Both the position numbers and the translations under genes were made by a program. Positions 7,049 through 13,966 of a DNA stretch of 19,735 nt are shown here, one piece after another. This DNA is from an uncultured Methylocystaceae bacterium (lineage in GTDB: Bacteria; Pseudomonadota; Alphaproteobacteria; Rhizobiales; Beijerinckiaceae). The stretch spans positions 1 through 19,735 of the forward strand of contig CAMFKC010000004.1 in NCBI GenBank assembly GCA_945956975.1, given 5' to 3'. Every line of letters begins with the position of its first letter. Position 1 is the stretch's first letter. A model generated the notes under the pieces. It had not been told where the DNA came from and made no database searches. It worked only from the letters and a program-made list of their open reading frames with translations.

Positions 7049-8395
7049 CTAGGCGGCGCCCCAGGCGCCTTGGCCGCGCACGCCGAGCAGCCTGAAGGCG
7101 AGCCGGCTGAACCGGTCGTTACGTTGCAGGCGCATGCGCGCCTCCAACACCCGCTCGACCTGGCGGCGCAGGCCCGACCGAGCGGCCAGCAGCGCGAGGG
7201 TGCGCATGAAGACATCGCGCTGCGCGCGGCTGCCGCCGATCGGCGCCATGTCCCGCGCCAAACGTTCGAGGTCCAATCGCGCGCTTGCGGATGACCCGAG
7301 AGACAGAAGGGTTTGGGCGAGGTCGAGCCCGATCTTGCGCGCGACGTCGGATTGGTCGGTTTTTCCTTCGCGCGCGCAGCGAGCGATCTGTTCGGCAATC
7401 CGCTCGGCGTTGGTGCGATCGCCTGTCGCAATGAGGGTCAGGAGATGATGCAGCGAGGCGAAGATCAGCGTCGTGTCGTCGGCGCGGCGTCTGGCGAGAT
7501 CGGCCAGTTCCTCCCAACGATATCCGACCGGGACGCCCTCCTGCCGCAACCGCCAGAGCAGCGAGACGGCGTTGGTAATGTCCCGGAAGTCGTCGGTCGG
7601 CGCGGGGCGCACATCGCGGTCGTAGAGAACGAGCGCGCGCTCGGCGTCGCCCTCGGCGAGGTGAAACAGCGCGAGATGCCAGGCCATGTGGAAGCTGAAA
7701 TTATTGCATTTTGACCATTGCGCGCGGCGCCCCTCGAGCAGCTCACCGCCCTCGCGAGCGCGGCCTTCCATTTCGAGGACATGTCCCACCGCATGCAAGC
7801 CCCACGCGTCCGAAGGCTCCAGCGCGATTGCGCGGCGGCCCGTATATTCCGCCTCTCTCAAGCTGCCGGACTCCTCCAGCGCGAACGCGTGGCAACCGAG
7901 CAGAAAGCCATAGCCCGGCTGATCCGCCATCCAGTGTGGTAGCGCGCGCTGCGTCGCCTCCAGCATCCCGGCGAAATCGCCGCTCATGAAGCGCAGGGCA
8001 TGCGCCAGTTTCAACGCGAGCAGATCCTGTGGCGCGTCCGCGCTTCGCGCAGCGAGGATTTCGGCAGCGGCGCGCAAGCGGCCAGCGACGGCCCGCTCCA
8101 GCGCCGCCACGAGCGCGCGTTCGCTATCGGAGCCTGCACGGCTTTCCAGCGACCGCCTGGCGGCTTGAAGGTCGAGCGCCGCCCCTGCGACGGTTTCGCG
8201 GCGCGCGAGCAGCACGCCGGCAAAGCCGCGCAAGGCATGCGCCGCAACCATGCCCGGATCGTGCGTCAAAGCCGCTGCCAGCGCCGAAGCTCCGGCGGGC
8301 CGGTGCGCGAGCACATTCCAGACCGCGCCTTCGAAAGCCTCGACCGCCGTCGCGCTTTCAGTGGCGTGTGCGCCGGAATACCGGTCCAGGATCAT
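7049..8395 (-). CDS. TTC38-like tetratricopeptide-repeat protein
   Basis: This 448-residue protein is all-helical, Ala/Leu/Arg-rich and has no signal peptide or membrane segment. The core at 160-260 matches the TTC38 family: YGFLLGCHAFALEESG (162-177), then DAWGLHAVGHVLEMEGRAREG (196-216, with His201, His205 and Glu208), then FHMAWHLALFHLAEGD (235-250). The repeats resemble TPRs, and the conserved His/Glu residues are more regular than a plain scaffold needs. No biochemical function is known to me for bacterial members. A GGGAGG site lies 5-6 bases before the ATG. It follows the membrane-protein gene by only 15 bases, so the two form an operon. That operon is divergent from the LysR gene, a plausible regulator. 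Confidence 0.8.
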   Translation of the reverse strand: MILDRYSGAHATESATAVEAFEGAVWNVLAHRPAGASALAAALTHDPGMVAAHALRGFAGVLLARRETVAGAALDLQAARRSLESRAGSDSERALVAALERAVAGRLRAAAEILAARSADAPQDLLALKLAHALRFMSGDFAGMLEATQRALPHWMADQPGYGFLLGCHAFALEESGSLREAEYTGRRAIALEPSDAWGLHAVGHVLEMEGRAREGGELLEGRRAQWSKCNNFSFHMAWHLALFHLAEGDAERALVLYDRDVRPAPTDDFRDITNAVSLLWRLRQEGVPVGYRWEELADLARRRADDTTLIFASLHHLLTLIATGDRTNAERIAEQIARCAREGKTDQSDVARKIGLDLAQTLLSLGSSASARLDLERLARDMAPIGGSRAQRDVFMRTLALLAARSGLRRQVERVLEARMRLQRNDRFSRLAFRLLGVRGQGAWGAA

Positions 8396-8410
8396 CGAAG
8401 CCTCCCGTCC

Positions 8411-9043
8411 TTACTGATTTTCGAGCCTCTCGAAAATCACGACTGCGAGATAGCCGAACAGCACATGTCCAGCCCAACTCATGAATGACAGCAGCGCAGC
8501 GCCATCGAGCAGCAGGAATGGAAGTCCCGCCAGCGGCGCCATGATGCCCAGCGCATTGAACCAGGTGAACGAACCCCAGCTCAGCGCGTCGCGATGCAAT
8601 TGCGAGGGATTGATGAAGCGTGTCGCAGTCGTCAGCGCGACGACCAGCCAGAAAGCCGCCTCGCCCACATCGAAGCCATGCGCGCGCATGCGCCAGCCGA
8701 CGGCGATCGTGAACAGCGCGAGAACGACAAGGTCGAGAACGACGCCCCAGTTCCTCAGGAAGCGCGAGACGACATAGTAGGCGATCGGGTAGCCGAATAT
8801 GCCGACCGCATAATGAAGGAATGTCGCCGTCGACAGCGGCATGTCGTAGTTGGTCCATGCGCGCACCAGCGAACGCACCAGCTCCGGCGGCTCGAGCGGC
8901 CCGCCGACGACCCATGCGGTCAGCGTCCGCGCCCAGATTTCCCAGGCCATCAATGCGCAATAGCCGCCGATGAACAGGTTGCGGAACGTGCGTGCGCTCG
9001 GTAGCGCCAGCGGGCGGGTGGCGGTCTGGCTGGACATGCTCAT
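8411..9043 (-). CDS. Hypothetical six-helix inner-membrane protein
   Basis: I do not recognise this 210-residue protein. Hydrophobic segments lie near residues 20-46, 73-95, 100-118, 127-141, 160-178 and 184-204, suggesting six membrane helices and no cleavable signal. Histidines sit within or at the edge of helices (His77 and His193), and Trp/Tyr are frequent, but there is no convincing haem or metal motif. An AGGAG site lies 8 bases upstream of the ATG at 9043; a second ATG two codons later is also possible. It is the first gene of an operon with the TTC38-like gene and is divergent from a LysR regulator 202 bases away, suggesting an inducible membrane function. Confidence 0.75.
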   Translation of the reverse strand: MSMSSQTATRPLALPSARTFRNLFIGGYCALMAWEIWARTLTAWVVGGPLEPPELVRSLVRAWTNYDMPLSTATFLHYAVGIFGYPIAYYVVSRFLRNWGVVLDLVVLALFTIAVGWRMRAHGFDVGEAAFWLVVALTTATRFINPSQLHRDALSWGSFTWFNALGIMAPLAGLPFLLLDGAALLSFMSWAGHVLFGYLAVVIFERLENQ

Positions 9044-9125
9044 CGACGACGCTCCTGGAATGAGGGCCTCGCGCCTTCGTTTCGAGCGTTACATCTGCGC
9101 CTGCTCAACCCGAAGTCACGTTTGC

Positions 9126-9147
9126 GTCAACGTAACGCCGGTTGACA
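9126..9147. promoter_or_regulatory. Inverted repeat overlapping a TTGACA -35 box
   Basis: GTCAAC (9126-9131) and GTTGAC (9141-9146) form a perfect 6-bp inverted repeat with a 9-base spacer. The right arm belongs to TTGACA (9142-9147), a perfect -35 box pointing towards the LysR gene. The weak hexamer TATCGA (9164-9169) is the best -10 at a 16-base spacing. The left arm gives TTGACG on the minus strand, pointing at the membrane-protein operon, so back-to-back promoters are possible. Confidence 0.4.
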
Positions 9148-9168
9148 GTCCATTGGGGCAGGATATCG

Positions 9169-9183
9169 ATAGCCCATCGCTAT
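9169..9183. promoter_or_regulatory. Candidate LysR-type T-N11-A binding box
   Basis: ATAGC (9169-9173) and GCTAT (9179-9183) form a perfect inverted repeat around CCATC. The T at 9170 and the A at 9182 are separated by 11 bases, the classic LysR-type motif. It lies 62 bases before the LysR start, in the gap shared with the divergent membrane-protein operon, where autoregulatory LysR sites usually sit. Confidence 0.5.
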
Positions 9184-9245
9184 GGTTGCGGAACGTAGAT
9201 CCTTTCGAGACGTCAAGGGAACCGTCTCCACGGAGGGAGATGACG

Positions 9246-10133
9246 ATGGAAATGCATCAGGTCCGCTATTTTCTCGCTGTCTCGCAGACCATGAATTTTA
9301 CACGCGCGGCCGAGATGTGCGCCGTTGCGCAACCGTCCCTGACGCGTGCGATCAAGCTGCTGGAAGAAGAGCTCGGCGGCGAATTGTTTCGCCGCGAGCG
9401 CAAGCTCACGCATCTCACGGAATTCGGCCAGCGCATGTTGCCGTTCCTGCGGCAATGCCATGACAGCGCGCAGACCGCAAAGACGCTGGCCAAGACCATC
9501 CGCACCGGAGCGCTCGCGCCGCTTCCCATCGCGATCTCGCGATCGGTCGATTTCTCGATCCTTTCGCCCGTCCTCGCGGAGCTCGCTCAAAACTTTCCCG
9601 GTCTCGAACTGAAGTTCGTGCGCGGCGACGAGGGCGAGGTGGCCGACGCCCTCAAGAAGGGCAATGTCGATATCGCCATGGCTGGCCCGTTCTCGGAAAA
9701 GTGGGAGCGACTGGATACCTGGGAATTGTTTTCCGAACCGCTCGTCGTCGTCGTCTGGCGGACGCATCAGTTCGCCAATTTCGAGGCAGTCGACCCGTCT
9801 TCGCTCGCCCATGAGCGGATTGTCTCGCGCCCCTACTGCGAGAGCTTCGATCACGCCCTCAGGTTGGTCAGAAAGGACGCCGCGCCGGGCAAATTGCACG
9901 AGGCGGCGACGGACGACGACGCGTTGAAGATGATCGAGGCCGAACTCGGCGTCGGCATCATGCCGGCCAGCGCCGCCTGCCCGGCGTCATTGCAGAAGGT
10001 GGCCATGCGCGGGGTCTCGCTGGACCGCACCGTCCACCTCTACACCGTTGCGGGGCGAGAGCGTTCGCCGGCCTGCACGGCCTTCATGAAGCTTTTGCGC
10101 ACGCGCGATTGGCAGGCGGCGGGCCTACACTGA
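9246..10133 (+). CDS. LysR-family transcriptional regulator
   Basis: This LysR regulator has 295 residues, the family's usual length. The N-terminal winged helix-turn-helix is unmistakable: MHQVRYFLAVSQTMNFTRAAEMCAVAQPSLTRAIKLLEEELGGELFRRE, spanning residues 3-51. A linker helix and then the periplasmic-binding-protein-like effector domain (about 88-290) follow. Three in-frame ATGs (9240, 9246, 9252) sit just after GGAGGGAG; 9246 has the best spacing (8 bases) and I chose it. The reading frame stays open far upstream, but that stretch is intergenic. It is divergent from the membrane protein/TTC38-like operon, with a T-N11-A box between them, so that operon is the likely target. The inducer is unknown. 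It converges with the peroxiredoxin-like gene. Confidence 0.93.
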   Translation: MEMHQVRYFLAVSQTMNFTRAAEMCAVAQPSLTRAIKLLEEELGGELFRRERKLTHLTEFGQRMLPFLRQCHDSAQTAKTLAKTIRTGALAPLPIAISRSVDFSILSPVLAELAQNFPGLELKFVRGDEGEVADALKKGNVDIAMAGPFSEKWERLDTWELFSEPLVVVVWRTHQFANFEAVDPSSLAHERIVSRPYCESFDHALRLVRKDAAPGKLHEAATDDDALKMIEAELGVGIMPASAACPASLQKVAMRGVSLDRTVHLYTVAGRERSPACTAFMKLLRTRDWQAAGLH

Positions 10134-10151
10134 GCGAGGCGGTTGCAGCGA

Positions 10152-10856
10152 TCATTTCACCTTGGCGACGGCGGCCACGATATCGTCGATCGCCATGCGA
10201 TTGCGCCGGAAATCCGGATCGGCCATGCGCGCGACAACGACGCCCTCGCGATCCAGCACATAAGTCGCAGGGGCCGGGAGGAACCAGCTTTCGTTTCCCT
10301 GAAACAGGGGCATCTGGTGATTTGCGGTACGAAACAGGCGTACGAGTTCGTCTCCGATATAGAAACAGAGTCCGAGCTCGAGCGCATAGGCGCCGTCGAG
10401 GTCCGACAGGATCGTGAAAGGAACGCCGCGCTCCTGTGCAAGCCGCGTATAGGCCTGGCGTTCCGGCATGATCGACAGCATCGTCACGCCGGCCCTTTCA
10501 AGAGTCGCATGGGCCTTTGCCAGCGAGGCCAGTTCGATCCGGCAGAATGGACACCAATGGCCCCGGTTCATGCTGACAATAGTGGCGCCGGCGCCGAGAA
10601 AATCGCCGAGTTGACGCAAGCGGCCATTCTGATCCGGCAAGACGAAATCAGGCAGCAGCGCGCCTACGCGTGGCGCATTCGCGCCAAAGCCGACATTGCT
10701 CAAGCGTTGAACGAGCGCGTCGTAGGCAGTGGCGACGTTCGGATTGAGGCGCGCAAGCTCGCGCTCGTACGCGCCCAGTCCCTCGGCCATTGGCAGGTCT
10801 TGGGCGAGAATGTCTGCCAGCGCCTCCGGGAGGCTCGCTCGCGCTACCATGGACAC
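10152..10856 (-). CDS. Peroxiredoxin-like AhpC/TSA-family protein
   Basis: This 234-residue thioredoxin-fold protein probably reduces peroxides or acts as a thiol oxidoreductase in the cytoplasm. An N-terminal helical part (1-65) precedes the AhpC/TSA domain: LLPDFVLPDQNGRLRQL (67-83), then NRGHWCPFCRIELASL (97-112) with Cys102 and Cys105. This is the C-P-F-C form of the peroxiredoxin-like subfamily rather than the classic T-x-x-C site. A cis-proline is expected at LPAPATYV (193-200). The start is GTG at 10856, with GGAGG about 8 bases upstream; the ATG two codons later is too far from that site to be preferred. No signal peptide is present. The gene stands alone, converging with LysR and divergent from the SDR operon. 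Confidence 0.85.
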   Translation of the reverse strand: MSMVARASLPEALADILAQDLPMAEGLGAYERELARLNPNVATAYDALVQRLSNVGFGANAPRVGALLPDFVLPDQNGRLRQLGDFLGAGATIVSMNRGHWCPFCRIELASLAKAHATLERAGVTMLSIMPERQAYTRLAQERGVPFTILSDLDGAYALELGLCFYIGDELVRLFRTANHQMPLFQGNESWFLPAPATYVLDREGVVVARMADPDFRRNRMAIDDIVAAVAKVK

Positions 10857-11044
10857 CGCCGCTTCCTCCCGCCAGACGAACCCGCGTCCGGCCGGGCCTC
10901 GAAACTATTATCAACTGGGGCGCCGCGCCAATAGCGGCTGCCTATCGATTCGAAACCTCCGAGCGGATTAAATCGACGTCAAAACTTGTCGCGCCCCGCC
11001 GCAAATTGCGTATCCTGCACATGGATATTGAAGTCGGGGGCGTC
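10857..11044. other. Divergent intergenic region upstream of the Rieske operon
   Basis: This 188-base gap must hold promoters for both the peroxiredoxin-like gene and the SDR/Rieske operon. Towards the operon, TTGTCG (10986-10991) and TATCCT (11011-11016) form a weak pair with an over-long 19-base spacer, which would start RNA near 11022. I see no convincing palindrome or RNA element. The rest of the gap shows nothing recognisable. Confidence 0.3.
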
Positions 11045-11737
11045 ATGTCGGATTTCGAAGGCCGCGTTGTGCTGGTGACCGGCGCGCGCGGCAATCTCGG
11101 CGCGGCGGTCGCCGCAGAGCTATCCGCGCGCGGCGCGCGGCTGGTTTGCGCTGACGCGGCGCCACTGGAGCCGTCGACGTCTCCGCACACGCTGGCGATC
11201 GGCGGCCTGGACCTGGCGCAGCCCTCGGCCGCGCACGGACTCGTCGCAGCCGGTCTCGATCGCTTTGGACGGATCGATGCGCTCGTGAACACGATCGGCG
11301 GCTTCCGCATGGCGCCGGTCAGCGAGGCGGCGCTGGTGGACTGGGACTTTCTGTTCACGCTCAATGCGCGCATCGCGCTGGTGTTGAGCGCGGCCGTCAT
11401 TCCCGCGATGGCCGAGCGCAAATACGGACGAATCGTGCATGTCGCTGCGGGCGCAGGTCAGCGCGCCGGCGCCGGAATTGGCGTCTACAGCGCGGCAAAG
11501 GCGTCTGTGCTGCGTATCGCCGAGGCGATCGCGGAGGAGCAACGGGACAATGGCATCGCCTGCAATTGCATCCTGCCCTCCACCATCGACACGCCGCAGA
11601 ACCGCGCCGCCATGCCGGACGATGACCATTCCCGCTGGGTCACGCCGCAAGCCATCGCAAAGGTCGCGGCCTTTCTCGCTTCCGCGGACGCCGGCGCGAT
11701 TACCGGAGGCGCAATTCCCGTCGTCCGGCGCGACTGA
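11045..11737 (+). CDS. Short-chain dehydrogenase/reductase-family protein, Ser of triad replaced
   Basis: This 230-residue Rossmann-fold protein has the SDR cofactor motif TGARGNLG (12-19). Asp37 at the end of strand 2 favours NAD(H). It also has VNTIGG (81-86, in place of NNAG), Asn107 (TLNAR) and the catalytic Y148-S-A-A-K152. The serine normally 13 residues before the Tyr is Ala135 (HVAAGAG), so the Ser-Tyr-Lys triad is incomplete. The C-terminus is short (GAITGGAIPVVRRD). The ATG at 11045 has a GGGGG site five bases upstream; an in-frame ATG at 11021 is an alternative. It is the first gene of a five-gene operon, nine bases before a tiny membrane protein, so it may supply electrons from NADH or modify the substrate of the redox complex. 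Confidence 0.85.
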   Translation: MSDFEGRVVLVTGARGNLGAAVAAELSARGARLVCADAAPLEPSTSPHTLAIGGLDLAQPSAAHGLVAAGLDRFGRIDALVNTIGGFRMAPVSEAALVDWDFLFTLNARIALVLSAAVIPAMAERKYGRIVHVAAGAGQRAGAGIGVYSAAKASVLRIAEAIAEEQRDNGIACNCILPSTIDTPQNRAAMPDDDHSRWVTPQAIAKVAAFLASADAGAITGGAIPVVRRD

Positions 11738-11746
11738 GGGCAGGGC

Positions 11747-11962
11747 ATGGCCGCCATCATCGTAACGGCCTGTGAGGTCTGGCTGGCGATTGGCCTCACT
11801 GTCGGGCTCTGGTTCATCCTCGCCGGGATCGAGCGCATCGATCCTGCCGCGCGCGGCGCATACGCCTTCAGGCCCCTTCTCCTGCCGGGGCTGGCGCTTC
11901 TATGGCCCTTCGTGGTCTGGCGGTGGCGCCAATTGGCGCGCTCCAGCGGCGGGCGGTGCTGA
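11747..11962 (+). CDS. Small two-helix membrane protein in Rieske operon
   Basis: This 71-residue protein has no family I can name. Hydrophobic segments lie at about residues 9-27 and 43-59, joined by a polar turn ERIDPAARGAYAFRP (29-43). The C-terminus is basic (VWRWRQLARSSGGRC), suggesting that end is cytoplasmic. The ATG follows GAGGGCAGGG at good spacing, and the gene starts nine bases after the SDR stop. Its TGA overlaps the ATG of the next gene (TGATG). Tight coupling to the ferric-reductase/Rieske gene suggests a structural or assembly subunit of that complex. Confidence 0.75.
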   Translation: MAAIIVTACEVWLAIGLTVGLWFILAGIERIDPAARGAYAFRPLLLPGLALLWPFVVWRWRQLARSSGGRC

Positions 11963-12114
11963 TGCTGCGCGCGCATCGCCGGGCGCACGGCCTCGTCTGG
12001 CGCGTCCTCGCCCTCGTCATTCCCGCCCTCATCCTGGCGAGCTGGCTCGCGCGGCCTGCTGCGCGCCTTCCAGATCCGGTGCGCCTGTCGCCTCCAGCGG
12101 AGACGCCAAAATGA
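11962..12114 (+). CDS. Very small single-helix membrane protein in Rieske operon
   Basis: This 50-residue protein begins MLRAHRRAHGLVWR. It has a basic N-terminus, one hydrophobic helix at about residues 13-30 (VWRVLALVIPALILASWLA) and a Pro-rich tail. The ATG overlaps the previous stop (TGATG), and its own TGA overlaps the ATG of the Rieske-fusion gene (ATGA). The frame is open upstream, but that part lies inside the preceding gene. The coupling on both sides is the main evidence that it is real. It may be an accessory subunit of the membrane redox complex; gene finders could easily miss or mis-start it. Confidence 0.65.
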   Translation: MLRAHRRAHGLVWRVLALVIPALILASWLARPAARLPDPVRLSPPAETPK

Positions 12115-13166
12115 GCGTCGCCTATACGCCGGTCGGCTGGAACGCCAACAAGATTTTCTACGACGTCGCGCTGGGCCTCGCGGTCGCCGCCTATCTCTGG
12201 ATATTCATGGCGGTCGCCGAAGGAATGGCGCCCGGCGCGCGGTTCGACGACGCCACGATCGAGATGCGCGCCTATGGCTCCTGCGCTTTCTTGATGTTGA
12301 GCGCCATTCTCTGCATCGGCCCGCTTGCGCGCCTCGACACGCGCTTCCTGCCGGTGCTCTACAATCGCCGTCACTTCGGCGTGATGACGTGTTTCGTCGC
12401 GATCATGCACGCCCGGCATGTCATAGCCTGGTATTTCGCCTTCAGCCCGGTCGATCCCTATGTCGCGCTTCTGTCCAGCAACACGAGTTTCGCGCGATTG
12501 GCTGGCTTTCCTTTCGAACTCTTGGGCGTCGCCGCCCTGCTTGTACTCACGCTGCTCGCCGCCACCAGCCATGATTTCTGGCTGAATTTCCTCACGCCGC
12601 CGCGTTGGAAAGCCCTCCATATGTCGATTTACGCGGCCTATGCCTGCGTGGTCGCGCATGTCTCGCTCGGCGCGCTGCTGACGCCGCAATGGCAGGCGAT
12701 GCATGTCGTCATGCCGGCCTGCGCGCTGACGGTGGTTGCGCTGCATCTTGCCGCCGCCGCACGGCAGGCGCGGCTCGACCGCACGGCTACGATGGCGAAT
12801 GAGGCAGTCGGATGGATAGATGTCGGCGAGGCCTCGGGCATCGCCGACGGCCGGGCGATCATCGTGCCGCTGTCGGATGCGGAGAGCGTCGCGATCTTTC
12901 GCAATGGCGATGCGCTGGGCGCCATCGCCAACGCCTGCAGGCATCAGAACGGCCCGCTCGGCGAAGGTCGCATCATCGATGGCTGCGTGACCTGCCCGTG
13001 GCATGGCTTCCAATATCGTCTTGAAGACGGCTGCGCCCCGCCGCCCTATACGGAGAAGCTCGCAACCTACAATCTACGATCGGCCAACGGCTGGATCCAG
13101 CTCGACCCGCGCCCGAACCCGCCGGGAACGCGCGTCGAGCCCTTGCACGCACCGGCGCGCCCATGA
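12111..13166 (+). CDS. Ferric-reductase-like transmembrane domain fused to Rieske [2Fe-2S] domain
   Basis: In this 351-residue protein, residues 1-220 form about six membrane helices (near 17-36, 57-75, 88-110, 135-152, 170-190 and 198-215) resembling the ferric reductase-like domain. Candidate b-haem ligands are His88, His100 and His103 in the third helix region and His170/His183, 13 apart, in the fifth. Residues 233-335 are a Rieske ferredoxin domain with C276-R-H278 and C295-P-W-H298, the complete [2Fe-2S] ligand set, followed by GFQY. Electrons could pass between the Rieske cluster and membrane haems. There is no FAD/NAD domain of the usual ferric reductases; the SDR in the operon may substitute. 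The start overlaps the previous stop and the stop overlaps the next start (both ATGA). Substrate and direction are unknown. Confidence 0.88.
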   Translation: MSVAYTPVGWNANKIFYDVALGLAVAAYLWIFMAVAEGMAPGARFDDATIEMRAYGSCAFLMLSAILCIGPLARLDTRFLPVLYNRRHFGVMTCFVAIMHARHVIAWYFAFSPVDPYVALLSSNTSFARLAGFPFELLGVAALLVLTLLAATSHDFWLNFLTPPRWKALHMSIYAAYACVVAHVSLGALLTPQWQAMHVVMPACALTVVALHLAAAARQARLDRTATMANEAVGWIDVGEASGIADGRAIIVPLSDAESVAIFRNGDALGAIANACRHQNGPLGEGRIIDGCVTCPWHGFQYRLEDGCAPPPYTEKLATYNLRSANGWIQLDPRPNPPGTRVEPLHAPARP

Positions 13167-13900
13167 GCAGATCGGATTTCTTTGTCGGCTATCTGCCTGC
13201 CTCTCGCGCGCTCCGGCGCACGGCAGTCATCGGCGCATTGACGCTCTGCGGCGCCTTCGCAGCTTTGGCGATCGCGCTCGGCCGCACGCCGGCCGACATC
13301 GGTCCGTCGGACTATGGAGACGACATCGCCGCTACAGGCGTTTTCGTCGCGCAGCCTTATCCGCTTCTCGTGACGCCGCCCGACGCCGCCCATCCGCGAG
13401 GCCGCACGTTGCTCCTCGGCGGCGAGGGCAAGCGCGGCGCGCAGGATTTCGGTCGCGATCTCGAGGGACGCGTCGCGCGGCTCGCCGGAATTCTGGTCCG
13501 GCGCGGCGAGATCGAGATGGCGCTCGTCAGCGCCGCCGACCAGTTGCAGCGGGTGGATACGCCAACGTCTGGCGTGCAAACGACGTCGCTCGGTCGTTGG
13601 CGCATTACGGGCGAAATCTGCGACGGCAAATGCGTCGCTGGGGGCATGCGGCCTGGCGCCGGCCTCGCGCATAAGGCCTGCGCCAATCTGTGTACTTCAG
13701 GAGGCCTGCCGCCGGTGTTGGTGACCGCGCGCCCGATCGAAGGCCGCAATTATCTGCTGCTCGCCGCGCGCGACGGGGGAGCGGCTCCCGATGCGGTCGC
13801 CGATCTCACCGCGATACCGGTCACGCTCGAAGGCGAGGTGATGCGGCTTGGGGACATGCTGATCCTGCGGGCCGACTGGGCGACCGCGCGAAAGTTCTGA
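13163..13900 (+). CDS. Membrane-anchored Cys/His-motif protein, last gene of Rieske operon
   Basis: This 245-residue protein does not belong to a family I can name. One hydrophobic segment (18-40) anchors it, with the rest probably in the periplasm. The soluble part seems duplicated: L100-EGRVARLAGILVRR in the first half aligns with L222-EGEVMRLGDMLILR in the second. Before the second copy lies C153-x3-C157-x12-H170-x2-C173-x3-C177, continuing SGGLPPV, which looks like a metal-, cluster- or haem-binding site. The ATG overlaps the Rieske-fusion stop (ATGA). It may be the periplasmic electron acceptor or donor of the complex. The gene ends 18 bases before the terminator of the convergent Liv operon. 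Confidence 0.78.
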   Translation: MSRSDFFVGYLPASRALRRTAVIGALTLCGAFAALAIALGRTPADIGPSDYGDDIAATGVFVAQPYPLLVTPPDAAHPRGRTLLLGGEGKRGAQDFGRDLEGRVARLAGILVRRGEIEMALVSAADQLQRVDTPTSGVQTTSLGRWRITGEICDGKCVAGGMRPGAGLAHKACANLCTSGGLPPVLVTARPIEGRNYLLLAARDGGAAPDAVADLTAIPVTLEGEVMRLGDMLILRADWATARKF

Positions 13901-13918
13901 GATGGTTCCGACGCAATG

Positions 13919-13945
13919 AAAAAGGGCCGGCGCATGCGCCGGCCC
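13919..13945 (-). terminator. Intrinsic terminator of the Liv operon
   Basis: GGGCCGGCG (13924-13932) and CGCCGGCCC (13937-13945) form a perfect 9-bp GC stem with a CATG loop; the whole 22 bp is palindromic. Five As at 13919-13923 on the plus strand become a U-run directly after the hairpin when read from the minus strand. It lies 21 bases past the stop of the substrate-binding protein gene. The plus strand has no T-run after it. Confidence 0.9.
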
Positions 13946-13966
13946 TCCGTCGATCTGTTTGATCGT

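Noticed and set aside
8970..9245. Upstream extension of the LysR frame
   Set aside because: It crosses the divergent promoter region and overlaps the neighbouring gene start. The helix-turn-helix begins directly after the ATGs at 9240-9252, which follow a strong ribosome binding site.
10790..11044. Upstream extension of the SDR frame
   Set aside because: It overlaps the peroxiredoxin-like gene and the divergent gap. The Rossmann fold begins just after the ATG at 11045.
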